From: Kribbella sp. VKM Ac-2569
GTDB taxonomy: Bacteria > Actinomycetota > Actinomycetes > Propionibacteriales > Kribbellaceae
NCBI RefSeq assembly: GCF_004216905.1
Contig: NZ_SGXJ01000005.1
Coordinates: 434,001-498,000, forward strand
Direction of reading: 5' to 3'
Length of the DNA: 64,000 nt
How positions within the stretch are numbered: position 1 is the stretch's first letter; each line of letters starts with the position of its first letter. Below, piece after piece: positions 16,824-24,770 of the stretch. The translations under genes and the position numbers were made by a program. The notes under the pieces are model-generated. The model did no database searches. It was given only the letters and a program-made list of their open reading frames with translations, and was not told the DNA's origin.

Positions 16824-16900
16824 TGGGTAAGCGTCCGAGATGCCGGGTTCGCCCACCAGATCCCGGGCGCCAACCCTGCATCTCGGACGTCAACCCATCA
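16821..16900. terminator. Interrupted 23-bp inverted repeat between convergent genes
   Basis: Arms 16821-16843 and 16878-16900 pair except for a three-base internal mismatch, around a 34-base loop. The left arm overlaps the end of the MFS gene, and the right arm ends 12 bases before the minus-strand PLP enzyme. Probably a bidirectional terminator. Confidence 0.6.
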
Positions 16901-16911
16901 GATGCGGAGGG

Positions 16912-18018
16912 TCAGCGGGCGAGGGCCTGCTGGAGGTCGGTCCAGAGGTCGTGGGGGTGTTCGATGCCGACGGACAGGCGGATCAGGTCCTCGGGGATCG
17001 TCGGGACCTCGATCGGCCAGCGGCGGCGGCGTTCCAGCATCGACTCGACGCCGCCGAGGCTGGTCGCGTGCACCCAGAGTTCGGTGCTCTCGCAGACTTT
17101 CTGGGCGCCGGCCGCGTCACCGCCGAGCTCGAAGGCGAGGATCGCGCCGAAGCCGGACATCTGCGCCTTGGCTCGGTCGTGGCCTGGATCGTCCGGTAGT
17201 CCCGGGTAGCGCACGCGGCTGACCCGCGGGTGCTCGCGCAGTCGCTCGGCCAGGAACGCGGCGTTCGATTGGGCTCGCTCGAGGCGGAGTGCGAGCGTGC
17301 GCAGGCCGCGGAGCGCGAGCCAGGCCTCCATCGGGCCCGGGACCGCGCCGAGGCTGCGGCGACGCAGGTCGATCGCCGACCACAGGTCGTCGTCCGCGGT
17401 GACGACAGCGCCGAGGAGGACGTCCGAGTGACCGGCGATGAACTTGGTTGCCGAGTGCATCACGACATCCGCGCCGAGCTGTAGCGGCTGCTGGAGCAGG
17501 GGAGTCGCGAACGTGTTGTCGACGACAACGGTCGCGCCGGCGGCATGACCGGCCGCGGCGAGGGCCGGGATGTCGGCGACCTCCATTGCGGGGTTCGTCG
17601 GTGATTCGATCCACAGCATGTCGGCGCCGTCGACCGCTTGGATGGCCGCGTCCGTGTCGGCGATGTCGACTCGGTCAACCTTCAGGCGGCCAGTCGCGGC
17701 CTGCTGGTCGAGGAGCGCGAGTACGCCGGAATACGCGTGCTGCGGCGCGACCACGCGGCCACCGACCGGGATCAGGTCGATGAGGGCCGCCGCGGCCGCC
17801 ATGCCGGATGCGAACGTCAGCGCGCGGCCACCCTCCAACTCGCCGAGGGTCTCCTCGAGTGCGGTCCAGGCGTCGTTCCCGAACCGTCCGTAGCCGCGAT
17901 CCCCGCCGGCGACGTACGTCGAACTGAAGACCGGGGACTCGCCGACCGGAGCATTCGGCACCCGCTCCGGCCGACCTGCGTGGACGACGACGGTGGACGG
18001 ATCGAGGTCAGGAGTCAT
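16912..18018 (-). CDS. Cystathionine gamma-lyase/synthase-type PLP enzyme
   Basis: A 368-residue trans-sulfuration (Cys/Met metabolism) PLP enzyme. The Schiff-base lysine lies in MHSATKFIAGHSD near residue 190. YGRFGNDAWTALEETLGELEG and VDNTFATP are family hallmarks. Activity could be cystathionine gamma-lyase, gamma-synthase or methionine gamma-lyase; sequence alone does not decide. It is preceded by a TetR gene on the same strand, 13 bases away, so it may be read from the TetR promoter. Confidence 0.9.
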   Translation of the reverse strand: MTPDLDPSTVVVHAGRPERVPNAPVGESPVFSSTYVAGGDRGYGRFGNDAWTALEETLGELEGGRALTFASGMAAAAALIDLIPVGGRVVAPQHAYSGVLALLDQQAATGRLKVDRVDIADTDAAIQAVDGADMLWIESPTNPAMEVADIPALAAAGHAAGATVVVDNTFATPLLQQPLQLGADVVMHSATKFIAGHSDVLLGAVVTADDDLWSAIDLRRRSLGAVPGPMEAWLALRGLRTLALRLERAQSNAAFLAERLREHPRVSRVRYPGLPDDPGHDRAKAQMSGFGAILAFELGGDAAGAQKVCESTELWVHATSLGGVESMLERRRRWPIEVPTIPEDLIRLSVGIEHPHDLWTDLQQALAR

Positions 18019-18031
18019 GCCTTGAATTCTT

Positions 18032-18640
18032 TCAGGCGTTTTGTGCGCCCGGGAGCGGGACGCCGCCGGTGGACAGCAGTCGCATCGCGCGCCGGGCCAG
18101 CGCCTTGGCCTCGACGGCGTCCGGGCTGTCGACCCAGACGCGGACGACCGTCTCGATGATGTTCATCGCGATCCCCGCGGACAGGGCGGCGACGAACTCC
18201 GAGCGGCGCGGGTCGTCCGAGGGCAGACGACGTACCAGTTCGTCGGCGAGATCGGTGCGGAAGCGCCAGATCAGCTCGTTGAGGTGGGCGCTCACGGACC
18301 CGGTCTGCTCGGCCAGGTCGAACACCGCGCGAATCCGGTCCGGGTTGCTCTCGAGTTGTTCGAGGACCCTCTCGATCACCGCGCGGAGACCGTCCGGCAG
18401 GTCCATCGCGGGCTGCTGGTGGAACCAGTCGACCGCGTCGGCCAGGCAGTCGTCGACGAACTCGAGGACCAGGCCCTCCTTGGTCGGGAAGTACCGGTAC
18501 AGCGTGCTCGGCCCGACCTCGGCCGCCGCGGCGATCTGCTCGACCGTCGTCCGGCCGAACCCGTTGTCGCTGAACAGCTCGAACGCCTTGTCCGCGATCA
18601 GCCGGCGGGTCCGCTCCCGCTTCACCTCGCGCAGTCCCAT
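18032..18640 (-). CDS. TetR-family repressor
   Basis: A 202-residue TetR protein starting MGLREVKRERT. The helix-turn-helix is TVEQIAAAAEVGPSTLYRYF near residue 36. ATG is supported by GGAGG five bases upstream, and the in-frame extension further upstream is unlikely. It is divergent from a cytochrome P450, with a perfect palindrome in the shared promoter region, so it most likely represses itself and the P450 until a ligand binds its C-terminal domain. Confidence 0.92.
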   Translation of the reverse strand: MGLREVKRERTRRLIADKAFELFSDNGFGRTTVEQIAAAAEVGPSTLYRYFPTKEGLVLEFVDDCLADAVDWFHQQPAMDLPDGLRAVIERVLEQLESNPDRIRAVFDLAEQTGSVSAHLNELIWRFRTDLADELVRRLPSDDPRRSEFVAALSAGIAMNIIETVVRVWVDSPDAVEAKALARRAMRLLSTGGVPLPGAQNA

Positions 18641-18711
18641 CAGCACCTCCGCGGGCAGGGTATCGCCTCCGACGCGCCGCAGGCTGTTCCTTATCGGAAG
18701 CGTCAGCCATA

Positions 18712-18726
18712 TGGTAGTCACTACCA
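18712..18726. promoter_or_regulatory. Operator palindrome for the TetR repressor
   Basis: TGGTAGTCACTACCA, two 6-base arms around TCA, in the TetR/P450 intergenic region. It overlaps a TATGGT -10 candidate (18710-18715) of the P450 gene and ends 21 bases before that start. Confidence 0.75.
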
Positions 18727-18747
18727 AATTCCCACGAGAGGCGCGCG

Positions 18748-19965
18748 ATGACCGAGAACTTTCCCGTCCGCAGGCCGTCCGGTTGCCCTTTCGATCCGGC
18801 GCAGGAGTACGCCGCGTTCCGCCGTACCGAGGCGCCCGCGAAGGTGTCCACGCCGGCCGGGGTCGACGCGTACGTGATCAGCCGGTACGACGACGTCCGC
18901 ACCCTGCTCCGGGACAGCCGGCTGAGTTCGCGGCTGGCGCCGTCCGATCACGTCGTACCGGATGCGGATCTGGACCGGGAGGTGGAGTCGGGGTCGATCC
19001 TGCAGGTGGACGGGGCGGCGCACAAACGCCTGCGCAGGATGTTGGCGACCGAGTTCGCGGTCAAACGGATGGAGGCGATGCGGCCACGGATCGCCGAGAT
19101 GATCGAGTCGCGGATCGACGCGATGCTGGCGAGTGGCGGTCCGGTGGATCTGGTGCAGGAGTTCGCGTTGCCGATCCCGTCGCTGGTGATCTGCGAGCTG
19201 CTGGGCGTTCCGTACGCGGATCGCGACGAGTTCCAGGAGCGGAGCGCCCTGCTCGTCCGGGTCGACGGGTGGACCGAGGAGATCGGGCGGGCCAGTGACG
19301 AGCTGAACCAGTACATCGTCGGGCTGGTGCTCGCGAAACAGGCGCATCGCGAGGACGACCTGCTGTCCCGGCTGATCACCCGCGGCGAGGAGCTCGGTAC
19401 GCCGCTGAGCCTGGAGGAGCTCGTGACGGTCGGGGTCACGCTGCTGATCGCCGGCCACGAGACGACCGCGAACATGATCGCGCTCAGCACGCTAGCACTG
19501 CTAGCGAATCCTGCTCAGCTCGATGCGCTGCGGGCCGATCCGTCACTCGCACCGGCCGCGGTCGAGGAGCTCCTGCGGTACCTGTCCGTGGTGCACTTCG
19601 GACTGTTCCGCTACGTCACCGACGATCTGCCCGTCGGCCCGTTGACGATCGACGCCGGCGGTTACCTGATCGCGGCGCTGTCCTCGGCCAACCGCGACGA
19701 GAGCGTGTTCCCGGATCCGGACCGGCTGGATCTGGAGCGGAACGCGGCGGCGCATGTGGCGTTCGGGTTCGGCCCGCACCAGTGCATCGGCCAGCAGCTC
19801 GCGCGGGTCGAACTGCAGGAGGTGTTCACGCGGCTGTTCGCCCGCATTCCGACGCTGCGACTCGCCGTACCGTTCGAGGAGATCGACTACCGAGACAACA
19901 CGCTCGTGTACGGAGTGACAGCGTTGCCAGTCACCTGGGACGAGTCGCTACCTACTGCGATCTGA
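18748..19965 (+). CDS. Cytochrome P450
   Basis: A 405-residue soluble bacterial P450. The oxygen-activation motif AGHETT lies near residue 235, the ExxR motif as EELLR near 272, and the heme-ligand loop FGFGPHQCIG has Cys near 345. It resembles CYP105/CYP107-type actinobacterial enzymes. GAGAGG precedes the ATG. Neither a ferredoxin nor a ferredoxin reductase is adjacent, so electrons must come from a general system. TetR control suggests an inducible detoxification or tailoring role. Confidence 0.95.
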   Translation: MTENFPVRRPSGCPFDPAQEYAAFRRTEAPAKVSTPAGVDAYVISRYDDVRTLLRDSRLSSRLAPSDHVVPDADLDREVESGSILQVDGAAHKRLRRMLATEFAVKRMEAMRPRIAEMIESRIDAMLASGGPVDLVQEFALPIPSLVICELLGVPYADRDEFQERSALLVRVDGWTEEIGRASDELNQYIVGLVLAKQAHREDDLLSRLITRGEELGTPLSLEELVTVGVTLLIAGHETTANMIALSTLALLANPAQLDALRADPSLAPAAVEELLRYLSVVHFGLFRYVTDDLPVGPLTIDAGGYLIAALSSANRDESVFPDPDRLDLERNAAAHVAFGFGPHQCIGQQLARVELQEVFTRLFARIPTLRLAVPFEEIDYRDNTLVYGVTALPVTWDESLPTAI

Positions 19966-20023
19966 AGGGTTCTTAACCGAACCCCGGTCGGAACCTGATC
20001 TCCGGGCCGCTACAGTCGAGCCG

Positions 20024-21154
20024 GTGAGTGAGTACTCGGAAAGTCAGCGTAAGCCCCGTGTCGCCGTCGTGTTCGGCGGCCGGTCGAGCGAGCACGCCAT
20101 CTCGTGCGTGACCGCCGCGAACGTCCTGCAGGTGATCGACCGGGACAAGTACGACGTGGTCCCGATCGGCATCAGTACCAGCGGGCACTGGGTGCTCGAG
20201 AGCGGTGACCCCGAGCGGCTGTCGATCACCGACGGCAAGCTCCCCGAGGTCGACGTGACCGCGATGCCGGTGCTGTTCGGCGCGAACCGCGAACTCGTGG
20301 TCAGCGAACCCGACCAGGTGCCGAGCACGCTCGGCGAGGTCGACGTGGTCTTCCCGCTGCTGCACGGCCCGTGGGGCGAGGACGGCACCATCCAGGGCCT
20401 GCTCGAGATGTCCGACATCCGGTACGTCGGTTCCGGCGTCCTCGCGAGCGCCGTCGGCATGGACAAGCACTACATGAAGGTCGTCTTCCAGGCCGCCGGC
20501 CTCGAGGTCACGCCGTACGTCGTGATCCGCGACCGGGACTGGATCCGGGACGCCGACGCCTGCCGCGCGGCGGTGGACGCGCTCGGCTACCCGGTGTTCG
20601 TGAAGCCGGCCCGCGGCGGGTCGAGCCTCGGGATCAGCAAGGTGAACAGCCTGGACGAGCTCGACGAGGCGGTCGCGGTGGCGCGGGCGCACGACCCGAA
20701 GGTGATCGTCGAGGCGTCGGCGAAGAGCCCGCGGGAGATCGAGGTCGGGGTCCTCGGCGGCCTGAACGGCGGCAACGCGGAGGTCAGCGTCTGCGGCGAG
20801 ATCGCGGTCTCGGGCGGCGGGCACGACTTCTACGACTTCGAGACCAAGTACCTGCCGGAGGGCGAGGAGTACACGGCGCTCTCGGTGCCGGCCGACCTGC
20901 CGGAGGAGATCGCCGCGGAGGTCCGCGCCAAGGCGCTGACCGCGTTCGACGCGATCGAGGCCGAGGGGCTGGCGCGGGTCGACTTCTTCCTGGACGCCGA
21001 CAACCGCGTGGTCATCAACGAGATCAACACGATGCCCGGGTTCACGCCGACCAGCATGTTCCCGCGGCTCTGGGCGGCCTCCGGCAAGGACTACGCTGCC
21101 CTCGTCGAGCATCTCCTGCAACTGGCCATGAGCCGCCCCACCGGCCTCCGCTGA
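20024..21154 (+). CDS. ddl: D-alanine--D-alanine ligase
   Basis: A 376-residue ATP-grasp ligase that makes the D-Ala-D-Ala dipeptide of peptidoglycan. VVFGGRSSEHAISC at the N-terminus, LHGPWGEDG, KPARGGSSLGISKV and the metal-binding C-terminal EINTMPGFTPTSMFP are diagnostic. The GTG start lies seven bases after TACAGT (20011-20016) with no ribosome site, so it is probably leaderless. In remembered relatives it follows gpsA directly. Confidence 0.95.
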   Translation: MSEYSESQRKPRVAVVFGGRSSEHAISCVTAANVLQVIDRDKYDVVPIGISTSGHWVLESGDPERLSITDGKLPEVDVTAMPVLFGANRELVVSEPDQVPSTLGEVDVVFPLLHGPWGEDGTIQGLLEMSDIRYVGSGVLASAVGMDKHYMKVVFQAAGLEVTPYVVIRDRDWIRDADACRAAVDALGYPVFVKPARGGSSLGISKVNSLDELDEAVAVARAHDPKVIVEASAKSPREIEVGVLGGLNGGNAEVSVCGEIAVSGGGHDFYDFETKYLPEGEEYTALSVPADLPEEIAAEVRAKALTAFDAIEAEGLARVDFFLDADNRVVINEINTMPGFTPTSMFPRLWAASGKDYAALVEHLLQLAMSRPTGLR

Positions 21155-21162
21155 CCCACCGG

Positions 21163-22629
21163 ATGCCGCTCGTCAGCACGCAGTACGGCCCCGTCCTGGG
21201 AACCGATGCCGACGTGCTGTCCTTCAAGGGCATCCCGTACGCCGCGCCGCCGGTCGGCCCGAACCGCTTCCAGCCGCCGCGCCCACCGGAGCCGTGGACG
21301 TCGCCCCGTGACGTGCGCGGTTACGGGGCGACGCCGCCGCAGACCCGTAGCGAGGGTCTGATGGCTGAACTGATTCCGCGGACGATCATCCCGGGCGACG
21401 ACTACCTGAACCTGAACGTCTGGACACCGGGCCTGACCGGGCGGGCACCGGTCATGGTCTTCATCCACGGCGGCTCGTTCACGAGCGGGTCCGGAGCATT
21501 GTCCGTGTACGACGGCACGCGGTTCGCCCGCGACGGCGTCGTACTGGTGACGATCAACTACAGGCTGGGCGCTGACGGGTTCCTGTGGTTCGGTGACGGT
21601 ACGCCGAACCTCGGGCTGCTCGATCAGATCGCCGCCCTGACCTGGGTCCGCGACAACATCGACGGCTTCGGCGGCGACCCGGGCAACGTGACGATCTTCG
21701 GCGAGTCGGCCGGTGCGATGAGCGTCTGCACGTTGCTCGCGATGCCCGCTGCCGAGGGCCTGTTCCATCGGGCGATCGCGCAGTCGGGTGCCGGTCACAA
21801 CACGATCGGGCCCTCGTCCGCGCGCCAGGTCGGGGCTCGTTTGGCCGCGGTGCTCGGTACGGCGCCGACGCGTGAGGCGATCGCTCGGGTGCCTGTCCCG
21901 CAGTTGCTTGCGGCGCAGGACAACCTGAGCCAGCAGGTGGCGGCGAAGCCGCGCGCCAAGCTATGGGGTGACGTTGCCCGCACGCTGCTGCCGTTCAGCC
22001 CTGTCGTCGATGGTGACTTCCTGCCTGGCGCGCCCCTCGACCGCATTCGGTCCGGCGCTGCGGCTGATGTCGACCTCCTGATCGGCACGAACAGCGAGGA
22101 GGCGCGGCTCTTCCTCGTTCCGACCGGCGTCGGCGCCAGGATGAACACGCCGTTCCTGTACGCCGCTGCCGCGCTCCGCTTCGGGTTGCCCGTGGGCGGC
22201 GTACGTCGCTACCGCGCCGGCCGCCCCGGTGCCACGGCGGGTGATGTGCTGGCGGCGGTCATGACGGACTCGTACTACCGCATCCCCGCGATCCGTCTCG
22301 CCGAGGCCCACCAGGGCACGTACGTCTACGAGTTCGGCTGGCGATCGCCCGCCTGCGACGGCACTCTCGGTGCCTGCCATGGTCTGGAGCTCGCGTTCGT
22401 CTTCGACAACCTGGACGACCCGTCGGCGGCAGCGATGCTCGGTTCCGCGCCACCGCAGCACCTGGCGGATCTCGTACACAAGTCCTGGGTGGACTTCGCG
22501 GTCAGCGGCGACCCCGGCTGGCCGCCGTACACCCGGCAACAACGCATCAGCCGCCACTTCAACACCGCCTCCGGCACCACCACCAACGACCGCCCCGCCG
22601 AACGCCTAACCTGGCACAACCGCCGCTGA
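21163..22629 (+). CDS. Type-B carboxylesterase
   Basis: A 488-residue alpha/beta hydrolase of the carboxylesterase/para-nitrobenzyl esterase family. The nucleophile elbow is GESAGAMS near residue 183, the oxyanion-hole motif VFIHGGSF is upstream, an acidic residue lies in NSEEARLF, and the catalytic His is in ACHGLELAFVF. No signal peptide is seen, so it is cytoplasmic. It starts eight bases after ddl with a weak ribosome site. It ends five bases before the convergent sigma gene. Confidence 0.88.
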   Translation: MPLVSTQYGPVLGTDADVLSFKGIPYAAPPVGPNRFQPPRPPEPWTSPRDVRGYGATPPQTRSEGLMAELIPRTIIPGDDYLNLNVWTPGLTGRAPVMVFIHGGSFTSGSGALSVYDGTRFARDGVVLVTINYRLGADGFLWFGDGTPNLGLLDQIAALTWVRDNIDGFGGDPGNVTIFGESAGAMSVCTLLAMPAAEGLFHRAIAQSGAGHNTIGPSSARQVGARLAAVLGTAPTREAIARVPVPQLLAAQDNLSQQVAAKPRAKLWGDVARTLLPFSPVVDGDFLPGAPLDRIRSGAAADVDLLIGTNSEEARLFLVPTGVGARMNTPFLYAAAALRFGLPVGGVRRYRAGRPGATAGDVLAAVMTDSYYRIPAIRLAEAHQGTYVYEFGWRSPACDGTLGACHGLELAFVFDNLDDPSAAAMLGSAPPQHLADLVHKSWVDFAVSGDPGWPPYTRQQRISRHFNTASGTTTNDRPAERLTWHNRR

Positions 22630-22634
22630 CCCGC

Positions 22635-23834
22635 CTACAGCCTGCTCGCGCGGGCATGCAGGTATCGCTGCTGTGGAACGCTTGTCGTCCGACTTGCTGC
22701 CTCTTCGTACGCCGCTCTTGCGCCCGCCGTCTCACCGGACATCTCCAGGAGATGCGCCCGGACCGCTGACAGCCGGTGGTCCTTGGCAATCCGGTCGTCG
22801 TGCTCGATCGAACCCAGCAACGCGAGCCCTTCGTCCGGACCTCGCGCCATCGCGACCGCAACTACGTGGTTGAGGGCAACCATCGGGTTGTCGGTGAGCT
22901 GCAGCAGCACCTCGTACAACGCGACGATCTGCCGCCAGTCCGTCTCGTCGGCCGTCGGCGACTCGTCGTGCACCGCCGCGATCGCCGCCTGCAGCTGGTA
23001 CGGCCCGACCGGCCCCCGCGGCAGCGTCTTCGTGATCAGCTCGACGCCCTCCCGGACCAGCTCCGGAATCCACAGCGACCGGTCCTGCTCGGCCATCGGC
23101 ACCAGCTCGCCGAGCGGCCCCGTCCGCGCCGGCCGCCGCGCGTCCGTGAGCAACAACAAGGCCAGCAACCCGGCGACCTCGGCGTCATCCGGCAGCAACC
23201 TGTGCAGCATTCGCGCCAACCGGATCCCCTCGGCGGCCAACTCGACACGTTGCAGACTCGGGCCCGTCGTACTCGCATAACCCTCGTTGAAGATCAGGTA
23301 CACAACCTTCAGCACCGCGCCCAGCCGCTCGTCGCGATCGGCCGGCATCGTGAACCGCGCCCCACTGTCCTGCACACTCGCCTTCGCCCGCGTGATCCGC
23401 CGCGTCATGGTTGCCTCCGGCACCAGGAACGCCCGCGCGATCTCCGCCGTCGTCAGACCACCGACCGCCCGCAACGTCAGCGCGATCTGCGACGCCGGCG
23501 ACAACGACGGATGGCAGCACAGGAACAACAACACCAAGGTGTCGTCCGCGTCCCCGACCGGCTCACCCTGCAGCGCCCAGGACGCGACCCGGTCCTCCCG
23601 CCGCTGACGGGCCTGCTCCCGCCTGAGCAGGTCCGTCAGCCGACGAGAAGCGACCGTGATCAACCACCCGCGCGGACTGTCGGGCACTCCGTCCACCGGC
23701 CACTGCTGCGCCGCCGCGAGCAGCGCCTCCTGCACCGCGTCCTCAGCCGTGTCGAAGTGCCCGTACCGCCGGACCAGCGCCCCGAGAACCTGCGGCGCCA
23801 GCTCCCGCATCAGATCCTCGACAGCACCAGTCAT
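22635..23834 (-). CDS. ECF sigma factor, ECF42-like with C-terminal extension
   Basis: A 399-residue sigma factor. Region 2 (DTAEDAVQEALLAAAQQWP) and region 4 (LTTAEIARAFLVPEATMTRRI) occupy the first 180 residues. A helical TPR-like extension of about 200 residues follows, the hallmark of group ECF42. It lies six bases after a DGPF/YCII-domain gene, the characteristic partner of that group. There is no classical anti-sigma gene; in studied ECF42 proteins the extension is needed for activity. I did not find the expected target promoter motif upstream of the operon. Confidence 0.88.
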   Translation of the reverse strand: MTGAVEDLMRELAPQVLGALVRRYGHFDTAEDAVQEALLAAAQQWPVDGVPDSPRGWLITVASRRLTDLLRREQARQRREDRVASWALQGEPVGDADDTLVLLFLCCHPSLSPASQIALTLRAVGGLTTAEIARAFLVPEATMTRRITRAKASVQDSGARFTMPADRDERLGAVLKVVYLIFNEGYASTTGPSLQRVELAAEGIRLARMLHRLLPDDAEVAGLLALLLLTDARRPARTGPLGELVPMAEQDRSLWIPELVREGVELITKTLPRGPVGPYQLQAAIAAVHDESPTADETDWRQIVALYEVLLQLTDNPMVALNHVVAVAMARGPDEGLALLGSIEHDDRIAKDHRLSAVRAHLLEMSGETAGARAAYEEAASRTTSVPQQRYLHARASRL

Positions 23835-23840
23835 GACAAG

Positions 23841-24257
23841 TCATTCCACCAGGTCGTCGCGGCCCTCGACGAGCGGCCGGACATCCGCGTACGCCGTCGC
23901 GCGGACGAACTCGGGCACCGGCGTGTCGGCGAGCCGCGACGCGATCTCCGTGGCCCGGTCGAACGACTCGCACTCGACGATCCAGTACCCCGCGAGCACC
24001 TCCTGCGTCTCGGCGTACGGCCCGTCCGTCACCACCGACTGCCCGTCCTTCGACCCCAGCCGCCGGGTCAGCACCGGCGCCGCCAGCCCGCGCGTCTCGA
24101 CCAGCTCGCCCGACTCGATCAGCTCGTTGTTGAACTTCTCCATGAACGCCCCCATCGCCGCGAAGTCCTCCGGCTGCCAGGCAGGCTTCCCCGTGTCCTT
24201 CCCCGCCATCCCGTCGTAGTCCTGCTGCGACGCGTACGTCAGGATCATGTACTTCAT
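23841..24257 (-). CDS. DGPF/YCII-domain protein, partner of the ECF42 sigma factor
   Basis: A 138-residue YCII-related protein. The diagnostic segment is DGPYAETQEVLAGYWIVE, a variant of the DGPF motif, following a MKYMILTY start. GGGAG lies six bases before the ATG. It is the first gene of the two-gene operon. The biochemical role of DGPF proteins is not established; they are usual targets and neighbours of ECF42 sigma factors. Confidence 0.85.
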   Translation of the reverse strand: MKYMILTYASQQDYDGMAGKDTGKPAWQPEDFAAMGAFMEKFNNELIESGELVETRGLAAPVLTRRLGSKDGQSVVTDGPYAETQEVLAGYWIVECESFDRATEIASRLADTPVPEFVRATAYADVRPLVEGRDDLVE

Positions 24258-24770
24258 CGATCACTCCCGTCATCCGGGCACCCACCGCGGGCGCCTCCAC
24301 CCGTGACGTCGCACCCGAGATCCCCAACCGGACACCACCGGCCGACGAATCCAGCCTCACCAGCGAGTATGCCGGTGGGAACCGTGGCACAGCGATCGCG
24401 TCGGCGGTAGATCGCGGCACGGTACTAGTTGAATGAAGCAACGACCACAGTTGATTGCCGAGCGCCCGCATCGGACTGTTGACAGTGAGTCATCACTGAC
24501 CTAGCGTCAGCTCCAGTAACGAATTGTGATCGGCGTGAGACGGCCCTAAGGCCGCCGCTGATCGAACGGGACGCCAGCACGATGGCGGGGCAGCGAAGGT
24601 ACTGCTCCCCGTGGCGATCTCCCGATGTCCTGTTACCGGGCCTGGACCTGTCCCGGATCGCTCGATGTCGTTCTTGCGACCGCGGATCCTCCTGAGACGA
24701 ACTGCCCGAACAACAAGTCGTCCTGTCACCGATCAGGCGGCTTATCGATGGACTGAGGGTGAAACCGATC
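24258..24770. other. Intergenic region with promoter and long 5' leader
   Basis: This 513-base gap separates the divergent DGPF and ice-binding-like genes. The first 220 bases hold nothing I recognise. From the promoter at 24479 onward it is a leader of about 257 bases with several short hairpins, one formed by GGGGCAG and CTGCTCCCC. It matches no riboswitch class I can recall. Confidence 0.5.
24479..24507 (+). promoter_or_regulatory. Consensus promoter for the DUF3494-sortase operon
   Basis: TTGACA (24479-24484), 17-base spacer, TAGCGT (24502-24507). The predicted start near 24514 leaves an unusually long leader before the ATG at 24771. Confidence 0.65.
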
